Positions 19,421-28,441 of a DNA stretch of 64,000 nucleotides are shown here, piece after piece. The notes under the pieces were generated by a model. That model had not been told where the DNA came from and did not search any database. It worked only from the letters and a program-made list of their open reading frames with translations. Both the position numbers and the translations under genes were made by a program. The DNA is from Luteimonas sp. S4-F44. Lineage in GTDB: Bacteria > Pseudomonadota > Gammaproteobacteria > Xanthomonadales > Xanthomonadaceae. The stretch spans positions 1,860,001 through 1,924,000 of the forward strand of contig NZ_CP093340.1 of assembly GCF_022637415.1 (NCBI RefSeq). The letters run 5' to 3'. The first letter of the stretch is position 1. Every line of letters starts with the position of its first letter.

Positions 19421-21545
19421 CGTCAGGCGCCCGCTTGCGTTGCGGCACAGCACCGGCATGGCGCTCGAGCAGCGCCGCGATGTCCAGCAGTGCGCCGATC
19501 AAGCGCCGCGTCTCGACCATCGCCGCCGCCGACGTTGCGATCGTGCGCGACAGCGACACGGCCGCGCGGCGCGCATGCCGGGCCGCCAAGATCGGTACGC
19601 CTGCGCGTCGCCGCATGCGCGCGAGCGCCACGCTGACCACGCGATGCGCGTCGGTAGTGTCCGGCGTGCGGCGCAGCCACTGGCGCAGGCGCAGCACTTC
19701 GCGGCCCAGATGCAGGCTGGCCAGCGCATCGGCGACGGCCCGGTCCATTGCCTCGGGCTGCGCCCGCAGCAAGGCGCCGAGCTGGGCGATGCGATGTTGT
19801 TGGCGCCATTGCCAGGCCTTCGTGTCCGCCCGCGCACTGGACAAGGTCGCGAGCGCGTCGCCTTGGATGCGCTGGCGCAGGCGCCCGACATCGCGCGACG
19901 CATTGCGCGGCAGCACCGTGCGGAACCCCAACAAGGTGAAGCACACCGCCAGAATCCAGGCCACCGCCCCATTGAGGAACAGCGCGATGTCCTGGCGCAT
20001 CGGATTGTCCACTGCCGCCAGGCTGGTGAAGGCCACCAGATAAGCGACCCCGGCCAAGGCATGCCGCGGCATCGTGGTCGCGTAGATGCCGGGCCACCAG
20101 AACAGGCCCAGGACCACCAGCAGCAGCGGCAGCCCAGAGACCTGCGGCAACACGACGAAGGCGCAGACGAACGCCATCGCCGCAGCCGCCACCGTGCCCT
20201 GCAGGAACGCCACCGCGCCGCGCGCCGGGTCGGGCGCAGTGGACAGCAGCGCACAGGCCGCCGCCAGTCCGGCCAGCATCATGTGACCGTAGGTCCAACC
20301 GGTGACGATCCAGAACGCACCGCCGAGCACAACGGTCAGCATCGCGCGCAGCCCGTTCTCGATCGCCGCCCCGGTGTCGCGGTGGAACGGCACCGACACC
20401 CCGCCGGCGATCGGCTGTGCGCTGTGCACATGCGCGATGCTGGCGAGCGCGTCGAGATAATCGTCGAGTTGCTCGATCAAGCGATCGCCCGCGATCGTCA
20501 GCGTCGCCTGTTCGGCCGGCTCGAGCGACACCGTGGCCAGTGCATCCCGCACCCGGGTCCGCAGCCCAGACAGCAGCCACGCAGCCCGGCCCAGGCCGGG
20601 CGCGCCTGGCGCCTGCCCCAGTGCATCGGACGCCTGCCGCCAGGTCTGTTCCCAATCCGGCTGCACGGCCCGCAGCGCATCGAGCGCGGCGCCATGTCCC
20701 CCCATCGGCGGCGCACCGCCGATCAATGCGGAGAACAATGAGACCATCGCTTGGCGCACCGCACCGGCGCGGCGCGCCAGGTCCGCCGACTCCGCCTTGC
20801 CCAGCGCCAGCAGGTCGTCCACGCCGTACACCTCGAGGATGAGCGCGCGCCTGCCCGGATCCAGCGGCCGGCCGCCGGGCACATCGCGCCCGTGGATCGC
20901 CTGATGCTGCGTGGCGAGCACGTCCGCGGTGGCGGCCGCCAGCCGATGCAACTGCGCGGCCAGGCGGCTGTGCACGCTGCGGGCGCTGAACACCACCGAC
21001 ACCGCGGCCAGGCACACCACGCCGACCAGCACCGATGCCCCGCGCCCGATGACCTGGTCGAACGTCAATTCCGGATGCTGCATCGCGCCGTAGGCCGCCA
21101 GGCCCACGGTGTACCCCGCCAGCGTTGCGCCGTAGGCCCGGAAATGCCGCAGCAGGGTCATGCCCACCACGCACAGCCCCAGCCACAGGCCGAAGCCGAG
21201 CAGGAACAGCCACGGCATCTGCCCGAACGCGCCCATCAGCACGAACGCGGCCAGCATGCCGGCCAACGTGCCCATCACCCGCCAGGCGCCTTTTCCGATC
21301 ACTGCACCCTGCACCGGGTGGATCACCAACAGCACGCTGGACGCAGCCGCGTACGGCGCGTGCAGGTCGAGCCAGTAGGCGACCACCAGCGCCAGCCCCG
21401 CGGCCAGCAGCGAGCGCATCACATAGGTCGCACGCGGCGTGGTGAGATCGAGCGCCAACAACCCGCTCGCGAGCGCATCCCGGAGCCGGACCAGCCGGGT
21501 TGGCGGCACGCCTGGCGACGTTTCGGCATTGGGGGTGGCATGCAC
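19410..21545 (-). CDS. FUSC family inner membrane efflux protein (AaeB-like)
   Basis: 711 residues with the duplicated FUSC layout: six N-terminal helices (about 40-180), a cytoplasmic helical region, a second six-helix bundle (about 370-520; for example TVVLGGAFWIVTGWTYGHMM) and a long C-terminal cytoplasmic tail. AaeB relatives export hydroxylated aromatic acids. The operon order FUSC, DUF1656, HlyD, NodT matches a complete aromatic-acid or drug efflux system. A LysR gene lies directly upstream on the same strand with an inverted repeat between them. Confidence 0.88.
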   Translation of the reverse strand: MHATPNAETSPGVPPTRLVRLRDALASGLLALDLTTPRATYVMRSLLAAGLALVVAYWLDLHAPYAAASSVLLVIHPVQGAVIGKGAWRVMGTLAGMLAAFVLMGAFGQMPWLFLLGFGLWLGLCVVGMTLLRHFRAYGATLAGYTVGLAAYGAMQHPELTFDQVIGRGASVLVGVVCLAAVSVVFSARSVHSRLAAQLHRLAAATADVLATQHQAIHGRDVPGGRPLDPGRRALILEVYGVDDLLALGKAESADLARRAGAVRQAMVSLFSALIGGAPPMGGHGAALDALRAVQPDWEQTWRQASDALGQAPGAPGLGRAAWLLSGLRTRVRDALATVSLEPAEQATLTIAGDRLIEQLDDYLDALASIAHVHSAQPIAGGVSVPFHRDTGAAIENGLRAMLTVVLGGAFWIVTGWTYGHMMLAGLAAACALLSTAPDPARGAVAFLQGTVAAAAMAFVCAFVVLPQVSGLPLLLVVLGLFWWPGIYATTMPRHALAGVAYLVAFTSLAAVDNPMRQDIALFLNGAVAWILAVCFTLLGFRTVLPRNASRDVGRLRQRIQGDALATLSSARADTKAWQWRQQHRIAQLGALLRAQPEAMDRAVADALASLHLGREVLRLRQWLRRTPDTTDAHRVVSVALARMRRRAGVPILAARHARRAAVSLSRTIATSAAAMVETRRLIGALLDIAALLERHAGAVPQRKRAPDDVA

Positions 21546-21616
21546 GTTGGCGCTTCACAGTGACCGACCGGCAGGCACTGTAGAAACGCATCGCCATTTC
21601 CAAAAGTGAAATGATT

Positions 21617-21632
21617 GCAATCGAAGGATTGC
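21617..21632. promoter_or_regulatory. Perfect inverted repeat upstream of the FUSC operon
   Basis: GCAATC, GAAG, GATTGC: 6-bp arms with a 4-bp spacer, 71 nt upstream of the FUSC start and just after the LysR stop. Position and size fit a LysR-type (T-N11-A-like) box or other operator for the efflux operon. Confidence 0.42.
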
Positions 21633-21659
21633 GCCACACGCACGCATCGAGCGACAGCG

Positions 21660-22592
21660 CTAGGGCGTGGTCACCCGGTCCGCCTGCACCGCGTCGTCGT
21701 TGCACAGCGCATGGATCGTCTGCCGCAGCCAGCGATGGGCCGGGTCGCCGTCCAGACGCGGGTGCCAGGCCTGGGTCAGCAGTACGGTCTCCATCGGCGC
21801 CGGCAGTTCGAACACACGCAGGCGCAGGCCCGCCGCCTGCGCGGTGCGGGCGAGGTGCCGCGGCAACGGCAGCAGCAGATCCGAATCCTGCAGCGCGAAC
21901 AACGCCGTGTACGGGTTGGGCACCACCAGCGCGACATGGCGACGCAGGCCCTGCGCCTGCAGCGCGTCATCGACCGGGCCGCTGTCCTTGCCGCGTCGCG
22001 AGACATGGATGTGTTCCCAGCGAGCGAACCGGGCGGCGGTGATCTCCGCATCGAAGATCGGATGCCCGGCGCGCGCCACGCCGACGAAGGTCGTGGTGAA
22101 CAGCGATTGCACGCGGATCTCCGCGCTCAGCGTGCGCGAGGCACTGATGAACAGATCGATACGGCCGCTGCGCAGCGCCTCCTCGTCGATATCGTCGCCT
22201 TCCGGCGAGAACCGCAGCATCGCCCGCGGCATCTCCTTGGCCATCGCGTCGAGCAGCCGGCCAAGATGGATACTGACGAACTCGTCGGTCGCGCGGACGT
22301 TGAAGCGCCGGTCCAGCGACGCCAGGTCGACCGTCGCGTCCGAGGCGAAGACCTGCGCGGCATGATCGAGCGCGATGCGCACCTGCTCGCGCATCGCCAG
22401 CGCCTTGGGCGTGGGAACCAGCTTGCGCCCGACCTGCACGAACACCGGATCGCCGAGCGCATCGCGGATCCGGCTCAGCGTCCGGCTCATCGCCGGTGGG
22501 CTCAGATGCATGCGCCGCGCCGCGCCGACGACACTGCCCTCTTCCAGCAACGCATCCAGGGCCAGCAGCAGATTGAGGTCGGGGCGTGCCAT
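21660..22592 (-). CDS. LysR family transcriptional regulator
   Basis: 310 residues from the ATG at 22592 (MARPDLNLLLALDALLEEG). HTH at about 15-60 (GSVVGAARRMHLSPPAMSRT), then PTPKALAMREQV and a periplasmic-binding-like effector domain (about 90-300). The sequence style (DLNLL..LDALLEEGS) resembles NodD/LeuO/PcpR-type LysR proteins. It sits in the same direction directly upstream of the FUSC efflux operon, so it may activate it. Effector unknown. Confidence 0.85.
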   Translation of the reverse strand: MARPDLNLLLALDALLEEGSVVGAARRMHLSPPAMSRTLSRIRDALGDPVFVQVGRKLVPTPKALAMREQVRIALDHAAQVFASDATVDLASLDRRFNVRATDEFVSIHLGRLLDAMAKEMPRAMLRFSPEGDDIDEEALRSGRIDLFISASRTLSAEIRVQSLFTTTFVGVARAGHPIFDAEITAARFARWEHIHVSRRGKDSGPVDDALQAQGLRRHVALVVPNPYTALFALQDSDLLLPLPRHLARTAQAAGLRLRVFELPAPMETVLLTQAWHPRLDGDPAHRWLRQTIHALCNDDAVQADRVTTP

Positions 22593-22785
22593 GGGCGGTC
22601 GATGCATGAGCCAGGCGCAATCATAGGCCAGCAGCAGTGTCGAAGAAGGCAGCAATGGACGCGCTGCCGCGAGTGACCCGGCAGGGGCCGCACTGCCCGG
22701 CCGATGCCAACCTCCGATCGCGTACGGCGAGCGGACGCGCGCCGCGGCCGGGACCGCTCAGAAACCGCGCGCGAAGGCGATGTTG

Positions 22786-23050
22786 ACGTAGAACACGCTG
22801 CTCACATTGCGCGCGAGAGCAGGCTGTCGGTGATCTCGTCGGGCAGGATCTCCCACCCCACCGAGCCCGGCAGCCGCCATTGCGCGGCCAAGCGCGCATC
22901 GTGCAGGGGCAAGCGGCGCCAAGTTGCCCACTGGAAGCGGCCGATCGGATGCTCTCGGCGTCCCGATACCTGCAACGCCAGTCAACGCAGCATCACTGCC
23001 ATCAAGGTCAGCGCGCGGCCACTGGAAGTTGGGCCGACCACAGTGCCCGG
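22786..23050 (-). pseudogene. Remnant of an outer membrane protein gene, possibly MipA/OmpV family
   Basis: In a 464-base gap between two LysR genes, minus-strand translation gives WRLPGSVGWEILPDEITDSL in one frame and then SSVFYVNIAFARGF-stop after a frame change near 22800. The second piece ends with an aromatic residue like an outer membrane beta-strand. The DEITDS motif near a C-terminus recalls MipA/OmpV proteins. A stop near 23000 further breaks the upstream part. The family guess is weak; the broken-gene reading rests on the two frames joining sensibly. Confidence 0.33.
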
Positions 23051-23056
23051 CGCGAC

Positions 23057-23977
23057 TCAGCGCACGGACACGCCCGCCGCCTGGAACAGCTGATCGCGGA
23101 ACCAGACATTCGCGGCGTCGTCCCGGCTGCGCGGATGCCAGTAGGCACTGATCGTGATCGTGGGCAAGGCCAACGGCGGCGCGAACAGCTCCAACGAGGC
23201 GTCGAAGCGCTGCAGCAAGCGCCCGGGCAGCGTGCACAGCAGGTCGGTATTGGCGACCAGGGCCGGCGCCGTTGCGTAGCTCTCGGTCGACATGACGACC
23301 TGGCGGCGACGGCCCAGCTTGGCCAGCGCCGTATCCACGAAGCCCGAGAACGGATCGCCGGTGGACGAGACCACCAGATGCGTCGCTGCGCAGAACGCCG
23401 GCAGGCTCAACTTGCGGCCGCCGCGCGGGTGCCCCTTACGCTGGGCGGTGAGGAACGCATCGGTGAACAACGTCCGCCCCACCCAGCCGTGCTCGGCAAC
23501 ATCGCTGAGCCCGACGAACACATCCACCTCGCCCTGTTCCAGTTGTGCGGGCAAGGCCTGCATGTCCGGCAGCGCGAAGCGGATGCGCACCTGTGGTGCC
23601 TGCACCCGCACGCGGTTGACCAGGTCCGAGCCCAGCATCAGGGCGGGATTCTCGTGCAGCGCCACAACAAAGGTCCGCTGGCTGGTGCGGGGATCGAACG
23701 TCGCCGGCGCGAGCAGGTCCGCAATGCCGCTCAGGACATGACCCAACATCGGCCGCAAGGCCAGCGCCCGTGGCGTGGCCACGACGCCGCGGCCACTGGG
23801 CGCCGCCACGAACAGCCGATCGCCGAAGACCTGCCGCAGTCGCGTCAACCGGGCCGACATCGCTGGCTGGCTGATGCCGAGCCGCTGCGCGGCATGGGTG
23901 ATGTTCTGCTCGGCCAGCAACGCGTCCAGCGTCAGCAGCAGGTCCATGTCCAGGCCGGGCGGCAAGGCGGCGCGCAT
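23057..23977 (-). CDS. LysR family transcriptional regulator
   Basis: 306 residues from the ATG at 23977 (MRAALPPGLDMDLLL). HTH at about 20-65 (QNITHAAQRLGISQPAMSAR), then a substrate-binding-like effector domain. It resembles the preceding LysR in overall type but is clearly a different gene. It begins 8 nt after the metallo-beta-lactamase-fold gene upstream, so the hydrolase and regulator are probably co-transcribed, an unusual direction for a LysR/target pair. Target and effector unknown. Confidence 0.85.
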   Translation of the reverse strand: MRAALPPGLDMDLLLTLDALLAEQNITHAAQRLGISQPAMSARLTRLRQVFGDRLFVAAPSGRGVVATPRALALRPMLGHVLSGIADLLAPATFDPRTSQRTFVVALHENPALMLGSDLVNRVRVQAPQVRIRFALPDMQALPAQLEQGEVDVFVGLSDVAEHGWVGRTLFTDAFLTAQRKGHPRGGRKLSLPAFCAATHLVVSSTGDPFSGFVDTALAKLGRRRQVVMSTESYATAPALVANTDLLCTLPGRLLQRFDASLELFAPPLALPTITISAYWHPRSRDDAANVWFRDQLFQAAGVSVR

Positions 23978-23985
23978 CGACAAGG

Positions 23986-24963
23986 CTAGTGTTCCTGGCG
24001 ATTGGTGTAGGTGACCGGCACCCAATCATAGCCGCCGTCCACACCGGCACGGACGTGACCGATGCCCGGGAACGGCAGATGCGGCGCGGCGATCAGCGTG
24101 CGCTGGCGCGCAAATGCGGCGAACTGCGCCTGGCGCACCGACTTCGCGCCCGCAGGATCCTGGTCGTAGGTGATCGTGACGCTGGGCTTAGGAAACTGCA
24201 CGGCCGCCGCATGGATCAGATCGCCCACGAAGGTGATGCTCTCGCCGGCGCTGTCGAGCCGGTAGAACGCGGACCCCGGCGTGTGCCCGGGATGCACCGT
24301 GCCGGTGATGCCCGGCAGCACCGGCTGGCTTCCCGAGAACGTGGCGACCTGGTCGGCCGCGAGGTACGGCGCCAAGCTCATCCGGGCGATCTCGAAGTAC
24401 CGCGCGTCATAGCCGCTCTCGCGACGGGCCTCGTCGTCGAAGAAGAAGTCCACGTCCGGCTTGCCGACGTGCACCACGGCATTGGGAAACACGCGCTCGC
24501 CATCGCGCACCAGCCCGGCGGCATGGTCGGAATGGGCGTGCGTGAGCAGCACGTCGGTCACATCCTCCGGACGCAGGCCCTGCGCGGCCAGGCTCTCGAT
24601 CAGACGGCCGCCATTGCCCGGCCCGAACACCTGCCCGGCGCCGGTATCGACCAGCACGCGATGACCGGGCAGTTCGACCAGGAAGACATTGATGGACACT
24701 TCGATCGGATTGCGCTCGAAGTTGCGCGCCAGCAGATCGTCAATGGCCTGCGGCGTCGTGCCTTGCAGCAACTGGTGCAGGTCCTGCGCCACCGTGCCAT
24801 CGGTCAACGCGGTCACCGTGACCTCGCCGATGCGCACACGATAGCCGCCAGCCTGCTGCTGCATCACCTGCGATGGGGGATCGGCCTGGGCGGGGGCCGC
24901 GGGAATCTGCAACAACACGGCGGCCAGCAGCGCGGCCGCAAGCGGCGTTCTAGACAGAGACAT
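23986..24963 (-). CDS. Exported metallo-beta-lactamase-fold hydrolase
   Basis: 325 residues from the ATG at 24963 (MSLSRTPLAA). A Sec signal peptide with probable cleavage after APAQA (about residue 27) indicates a periplasmic enzyme. The zinc motif HxHxDH is seen as THAHSDHAAG. Further conserved metal segments are HPGHTPGSAFY and the C-terminal IAAPHLPFPGIGHV. The protein resembles the MBL group that includes quorum-quenching and methyl-parathion-hydrolase-like enzymes, but a specific substrate cannot be assigned. The LysR gene follows 8 nt later. Confidence 0.85.
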   Translation of the reverse strand: MSLSRTPLAAALLAAVLLQIPAAPAQADPPSQVMQQQAGGYRVRIGEVTVTALTDGTVAQDLHQLLQGTTPQAIDDLLARNFERNPIEVSINVFLVELPGHRVLVDTGAGQVFGPGNGGRLIESLAAQGLRPEDVTDVLLTHAHSDHAAGLVRDGERVFPNAVVHVGKPDVDFFFDDEARRESGYDARYFEIARMSLAPYLAADQVATFSGSQPVLPGITGTVHPGHTPGSAFYRLDSAGESITFVGDLIHAAAVQFPKPSVTITYDQDPAGAKSVRQAQFAAFARQRTLIAAPHLPFPGIGHVRAGVDGGYDWVPVTYTNRQEH

Positions 24964-25067
24964 GTGCAATGCGCTCCGGGGAAGGGATGCCCCATCGTAG
25001 GCACCACCCTCGTCATCCAACCAGACAGCTGCAATCGATAGGCGTCATCCACGCCGTGGATAGCGCG

Positions 25068-26279
25068 TCACTGCGCTTGCGCGCGGCGCAACATCTCCGC
25101 ATGGGCGAACAGGGCCTTGAGAATGCCGTCGTAGGCCTTCTCCGTCCCCTCGCCCGAGGTGTTGGTGAAGAAGACGACCCCGGTGTGCAAGTCGGGCGTG
25201 GCCAGCATTTCGGTCTTCATGCCCGGATCGCTGCCGCCATGACCGACATACCGCGTGTTGTACTTCGTCTGCCAGAACAAGCCCGAGTTCTTCTCGGCGA
25301 TGTCGACATTGCCGGGCTTGTGCGTGGCGGTGAACTGCAGGCGCAGCATCTCGTCCACCGAGTTCTGCTGCAGCACGCGGTTCTCGTTCCCCTGCCCGCG
25401 ATTGAGCAGCGCGATGAAGAACTTCGACAGATCCTCGACCGAAGTCCGCACGCCGCCATCCGGCCACGTGGTCACGGTATAGGGCTGGATCGCAATCGCC
25501 ATCTCGTCCTGCGCGATATACAGCGTGGCGTCCGGCGTCGCGCCGGCGGGGGTCAAGTGCCAGCGCGTGCTGTGCATGCCCAGCGGCTCGAACAGGCGGC
25601 GTTGCGCGTAGCGCGCCAGTGGCTCGCCCGTGACACGCTCGACGATGTAGCCGGCCAGGCCGGCGCCGATGTTGGAATAGTCGCGGTCCGCGCCTGGCGC
25701 CGCGGACAGGAAATTCTCGGGCGCGTAGTCGGCCCCACCGGCGACCAGGTATCCCTGCAGGAATTCTCCCAGTGATTGCAGCGCGTTGCGTCCGAAGTGA
25801 TAGCTGGCCGCATACACGGGCCAGCGGTCGGTGATGCTGGAGGTGTGGGTTGCCAGCTGTCGCAGCGTGATCGGCTGCTCGGGATGATGCGGGTTGCGGA
25901 CCACGAATGGCAGGTAGCCGCTCACGTCCGCATCGAGCGACAACTGCCCCTCATCCTGCGCCCGCATCATCGCCGCACCCACGACGGTCTTGCTGATGGA
26001 CGCGATGTTCATCACGGTGTCCGTGGTGAACGGCCGGACGGACTCCCGGTCAGCCAGCCCATAGCCGCCCCGCCACACCACCTCGCCATCCAGAATGACC
26101 GCGGCGGCGACCCCGACCAGGTGGCCCTTGGCCATCTGGCGGCGGATCTCGGCGTCGATCGGCGCGCTGTCGGCAGGCGCGGTTACGGGGACGGCGGGCG
26201 TCTGCGCCGTTGCCATTGTCGAGTGCATACCGAGCAACCCGGCAAGGATGCCGGCGAGAACTGCGTAGCGAACGGCCAT
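25068..26279 (-). CDS. Exported serine hydrolase, class C beta-lactamase-like
   Basis: 403 residues from the ATG at 26279 (MAVRYAVLAG). A Sec signal peptide ends near TMATAQ. The penicillin-binding-protein-like domain shows the SxxK motif as ASISKTVVG, the Tyr motif as DYSNIGAGLAGY, and HGG in YVGHGGSDPG. Such proteins act as esterases, D-aminopeptidases or peptidases more often than as true beta-lactamases. It stands alone between the MBL gene and the GFA gene. Confidence 0.86.
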   Translation of the reverse strand: MAVRYAVLAGILAGLLGMHSTMATAQTPAVPVTAPADSAPIDAEIRRQMAKGHLVGVAAAVILDGEVVWRGGYGLADRESVRPFTTDTVMNIASISKTVVGAAMMRAQDEGQLSLDADVSGYLPFVVRNPHHPEQPITLRQLATHTSSITDRWPVYAASYHFGRNALQSLGEFLQGYLVAGGADYAPENFLSAAPGADRDYSNIGAGLAGYIVERVTGEPLARYAQRRLFEPLGMHSTRWHLTPAGATPDATLYIAQDEMAIAIQPYTVTTWPDGGVRTSVEDLSKFFIALLNRGQGNENRVLQQNSVDEMLRLQFTATHKPGNVDIAEKNSGLFWQTKYNTRYVGHGGSDPGMKTEMLATPDLHTGVVFFTNTSGEGTEKAYDGILKALFAHAEMLRRAQAQ

Positions 26280-26414
26280 GGGAGACTCCGCCTGGGAGCT
26301 CGGATTCTTCGGCCCGCCGGGGCACCTGGCAGGTGCCATTCGTCATCCCCAGCCCACTGCGGCGGCCAGGGCCGCCATTCCAGGCCGGAGCGCGGCCCTC
26401 GCCGCTGCTCGGCG

Positions 26415-26789
26415 CTAGTCCAGATACTTTCCCGAACCCGCACCGTCCTTGTGCCGCACCCGCAGCTGCGCCAGGAGCTCGGGCGCCAGCAACCGGGCGT
26501 TGATGCCATGTCGCATGCGGCCGGACGCGCGCGGTGCCCAATGGGTGACGCAGCCACACGTACTGCACCGATGGAAGTCGACGTGCCGCCCATTCCAGGC
26601 ATAGGTGTCGGTACCCTCGCCCATCGGCAGCCCGGCGATCTCGGACGCCTCGTAGTACACCCACAGCACGCCGTACCGCCGGCACAGGCTGCAGTTGCAG
26701 TCGGTGACCTCGAGGGGGGCGCGGTTGAAGTGCATCACCACCGCGCCGCAATGGCAGCTGGCGCGCACGTCGGGGTTGGACTCGGTCAT
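26415..26789 (-). CDS. GFA family (glutathione-dependent formaldehyde-activating-like) protein
   Basis: 124 residues from the ATG at 26789 (MTESNPDVRASCHCG). Zinc-binding cysteine motifs of the GFA fold are present: CHCGAV, CNCSLCRRYG and CSTCGC. Family members bind zinc and sometimes glutathione; most have no proven activity. The protein looks complete. No functional link to neighbours is evident. Confidence 0.86.
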   Translation of the reverse strand: MTESNPDVRASCHCGAVVMHFNRAPLEVTDCNCSLCRRYGVLWVYYEASEIAGLPMGEGTDTYAWNGRHVDFHRCSTCGCVTHWAPRASGRMRHGINARLLAPELLAQLRVRHKDGAGSGKYLD

Positions 26790-26933
26790 CGCGGTCTCCT
26801 TAGGGACGTCGTCAATGCAATCCCGTGTGGATCGCCGCCGGTGCGAACCCGAGCAGCGAGGCCAGGACGAGCGGGACAACACGCGCACGGTTGGATGCAT
26901 CCCGTCATCGACGCGACTCCGGTTCGAACGTGC

Positions 26934-27596
26934 TCAGCGACGCTCGATCGCCACGATGGTGTCGAGCACACTCGCCTGCTCGCCGGAGGGACCGAACGCC
27001 GTGCGCGACAACGCACCGACGAACACCTCCCGCCACTGCACCGGGTCCAGTGCCAGCGCTTCGCGTTCGTCCTCGGCGCTCGGGTACACGGTGTCCGGCG
27101 CGCTCCACGACCACGGCGCGCGCGAGCCGTGGCTGACGAGCAGCAGCAAGCCCCCTGCCCCAACCGCCTGCGCAGCGCGGCGCAACGCCTGCGTGCGGCC
27201 AAAGGGCATCGGCGACTGCAGGAACATCGCGGTCACCAGATCGAATGTGCCTTGCGGGAAGCTTTCGCCCAGGTCGTGCCGCTCGAAACGGACCTGGTCA
27301 GCCACACCTGCGGCACCTGCCGCCGTCCGCGCCGCCTCGAGGGCCGTTTCGGAAATGTCGACGCCGGTGACCGTCCAGCCGCGCTGCGCCAGCCAGATCG
27401 CATCGTCGCCGCGGGCGCAGCCCAATTCCAAGGCGCGCCCTGGCGTGCGCCCTTCGGCAAAACGCGTCAACGCCTCAGACGGGCGCCCGCCCGACGGCGT
27501 GGTTCTGCCGGCATAGACGCGCTCCCAGAAAGCGTGCGCGGTCTCGTCGGCGTGTTCCCCTGCGGGATGAGTTGCGTGTCGGTTTGAAGAAGTCAT
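26934..27596 (-). CDS. Class I SAM-dependent methyltransferase
   Basis: 220 residues from the ATG at 27596 (MTSSNRHATH). SAM-binding motif I is ALELGCARGDDAIWLA, followed by motif II VTGVDISETALEAA and LGESFPQGTFDLVTAMF. The N-terminal FWERVYAGR segment resembles TehB/thiopurine-methyltransferase-like proteins. No clear ribosome binding site precedes the ATG, so the message may be leaderless. It is divergent from an Rrf2 regulator with only about 73 nt between start codons. Substrate unknown. Confidence 0.82.
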   Translation of the reverse strand: MTSSNRHATHPAGEHADETAHAFWERVYAGRTTPSGGRPSEALTRFAEGRTPGRALELGCARGDDAIWLAQRGWTVTGVDISETALEAARTAAGAAGVADQVRFERHDLGESFPQGTFDLVTAMFLQSPMPFGRTQALRRAAQAVGAGGLLLLVSHGSRAPWSWSAPDTVYPSAEDEREALALDPVQWREVFVGALSRTAFGPSGEQASVLDTIVAIERR

Positions 27597-27602
27597 GTAA
27601 CA

Positions 27603-27616
27603 TACGATGTACCGTA
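27603..27616. promoter_or_regulatory. Short dyad between methyltransferase and Rrf2 genes
   Basis: TACG, ATGTAC, CGTA, with further TAC/GTA half-repeats on either side, in the 73-nt divergent interval. Possible Rrf2 operator overlapping the methyltransferase start region. Arms are only 4 bp, so this is tentative. Confidence 0.25.
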
Positions 27617-27669
27617 AGTACGAAGACGTCAACCCTCGTGCTTTCATTTGTTGCATAAGGAGTCATCCC

Positions 27670-28092
27670 GTGCGTCGAGACAGCCGCCTCCCCCGAGTGC
27701 TGCATGCCCTGCTGCATCTGGAGCAGATGGCGGGCCCGGCGACTTCCGAGCTGATCGCGCAGATGCTGGGCACCAATCCGTCCGTGGTCCGCCGCACGAT
27801 GGGCGGCCTGCGCGAAGCCGGCATTGTGGTCTCGGTGAAAGGCCACGGCGGCGGCTGGTCGCTCGCCAAGCCCCTGACCGAGGTCTCGCTGCTCGAGATC
27901 TATCGCGCGCTCGGTGCGCCCACGCTGTTCGCCATCGGCATCGATGACGAGCAGACCACATGCCTGCTCGCGCGCGCGGCGAACGCGGCGACCGCACACG
28001 CGATGGCCAAGGCGCAACGGCAGTTCGAAGCCCATCTAGGCAGCGTTTCAGTCGCCGACCTGGCTGCGGATTTTCGCGCCTGGCAGGGGTAG
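27670..28092 (+). CDS. Rrf2 family transcriptional regulator
   Basis: 140 residues from a GTG at 27670, chosen because AAGGAG lies about 8 nt before it; the family-like sequence (RRDSRLPRVLHALLHLEQ) begins there. Winged helix at about 10-75 (GTNPSVVRRTMGGLREAG). It contains one cysteine and lacks the three-Cys Fe-S cluster of IscR/NsrR, so it belongs with YwnA-like members. Divergence from the methyltransferase suggests it controls that gene. Confidence 0.85.
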   Translation: MRRDSRLPRVLHALLHLEQMAGPATSELIAQMLGTNPSVVRRTMGGLREAGIVVSVKGHGGGWSLAKPLTEVSLLEIYRALGAPTLFAIGIDDEQTTCLLARAANAATAHAMAKAQRQFEAHLGSVSVADLAADFRAWQG

Positions 28093-28441
28093 ATCTGATG
28101 GGATGTCAAGGCGCTGCCGCATGGCGAGCGGCGTGCTTCATCGCCCTTTGCATGCGCTCGTGGAGCTGGAATGGGGAATCCAATGCCGCACGCAAGTGGC
28201 AAGATTCAGCCGTGACAGCGCAACGGGATTTCAGTGACCGATATGGATCTCGTCCAGCCCCCCTCAGAGGGGCGCGACTACCAGCCACTACCCAACGATT
28301 ACACCAAGCGATCGATGGACAGTTGCACCAACCCTCCCGCACACATGTCGTGCTCGGTGAGGAAGGCAGGCAGGCAGGCGCCCATGCCGACGCATGCGGA
28401 CTAAGCTAGGTGACACAACGACAATGGATGGGAGGATCGGC
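28093..28441. other. 349-base gap with no recognised gene
   Basis: Marks the left edge of the accessory stretch. I see only short frames without family resemblance and a trivial GGCA microrepeat near 28367-28380. A strong ribosome binding site for the next gene lies at its right end. Confidence 0.5.

Noticed and set aside
27475..28035. Minus-strand frame opposite the Rrf2 gene
   Set aside because: Overlaps two well-supported genes and shows no domain; the Rrf2 strand has a ribosome binding site and HTH.
28360..28385. GGCA microrepeat near a possible origin or attachment site
   Set aside because: Three to four short units only; no iterons, no matching copy at the other island edge that I could see.
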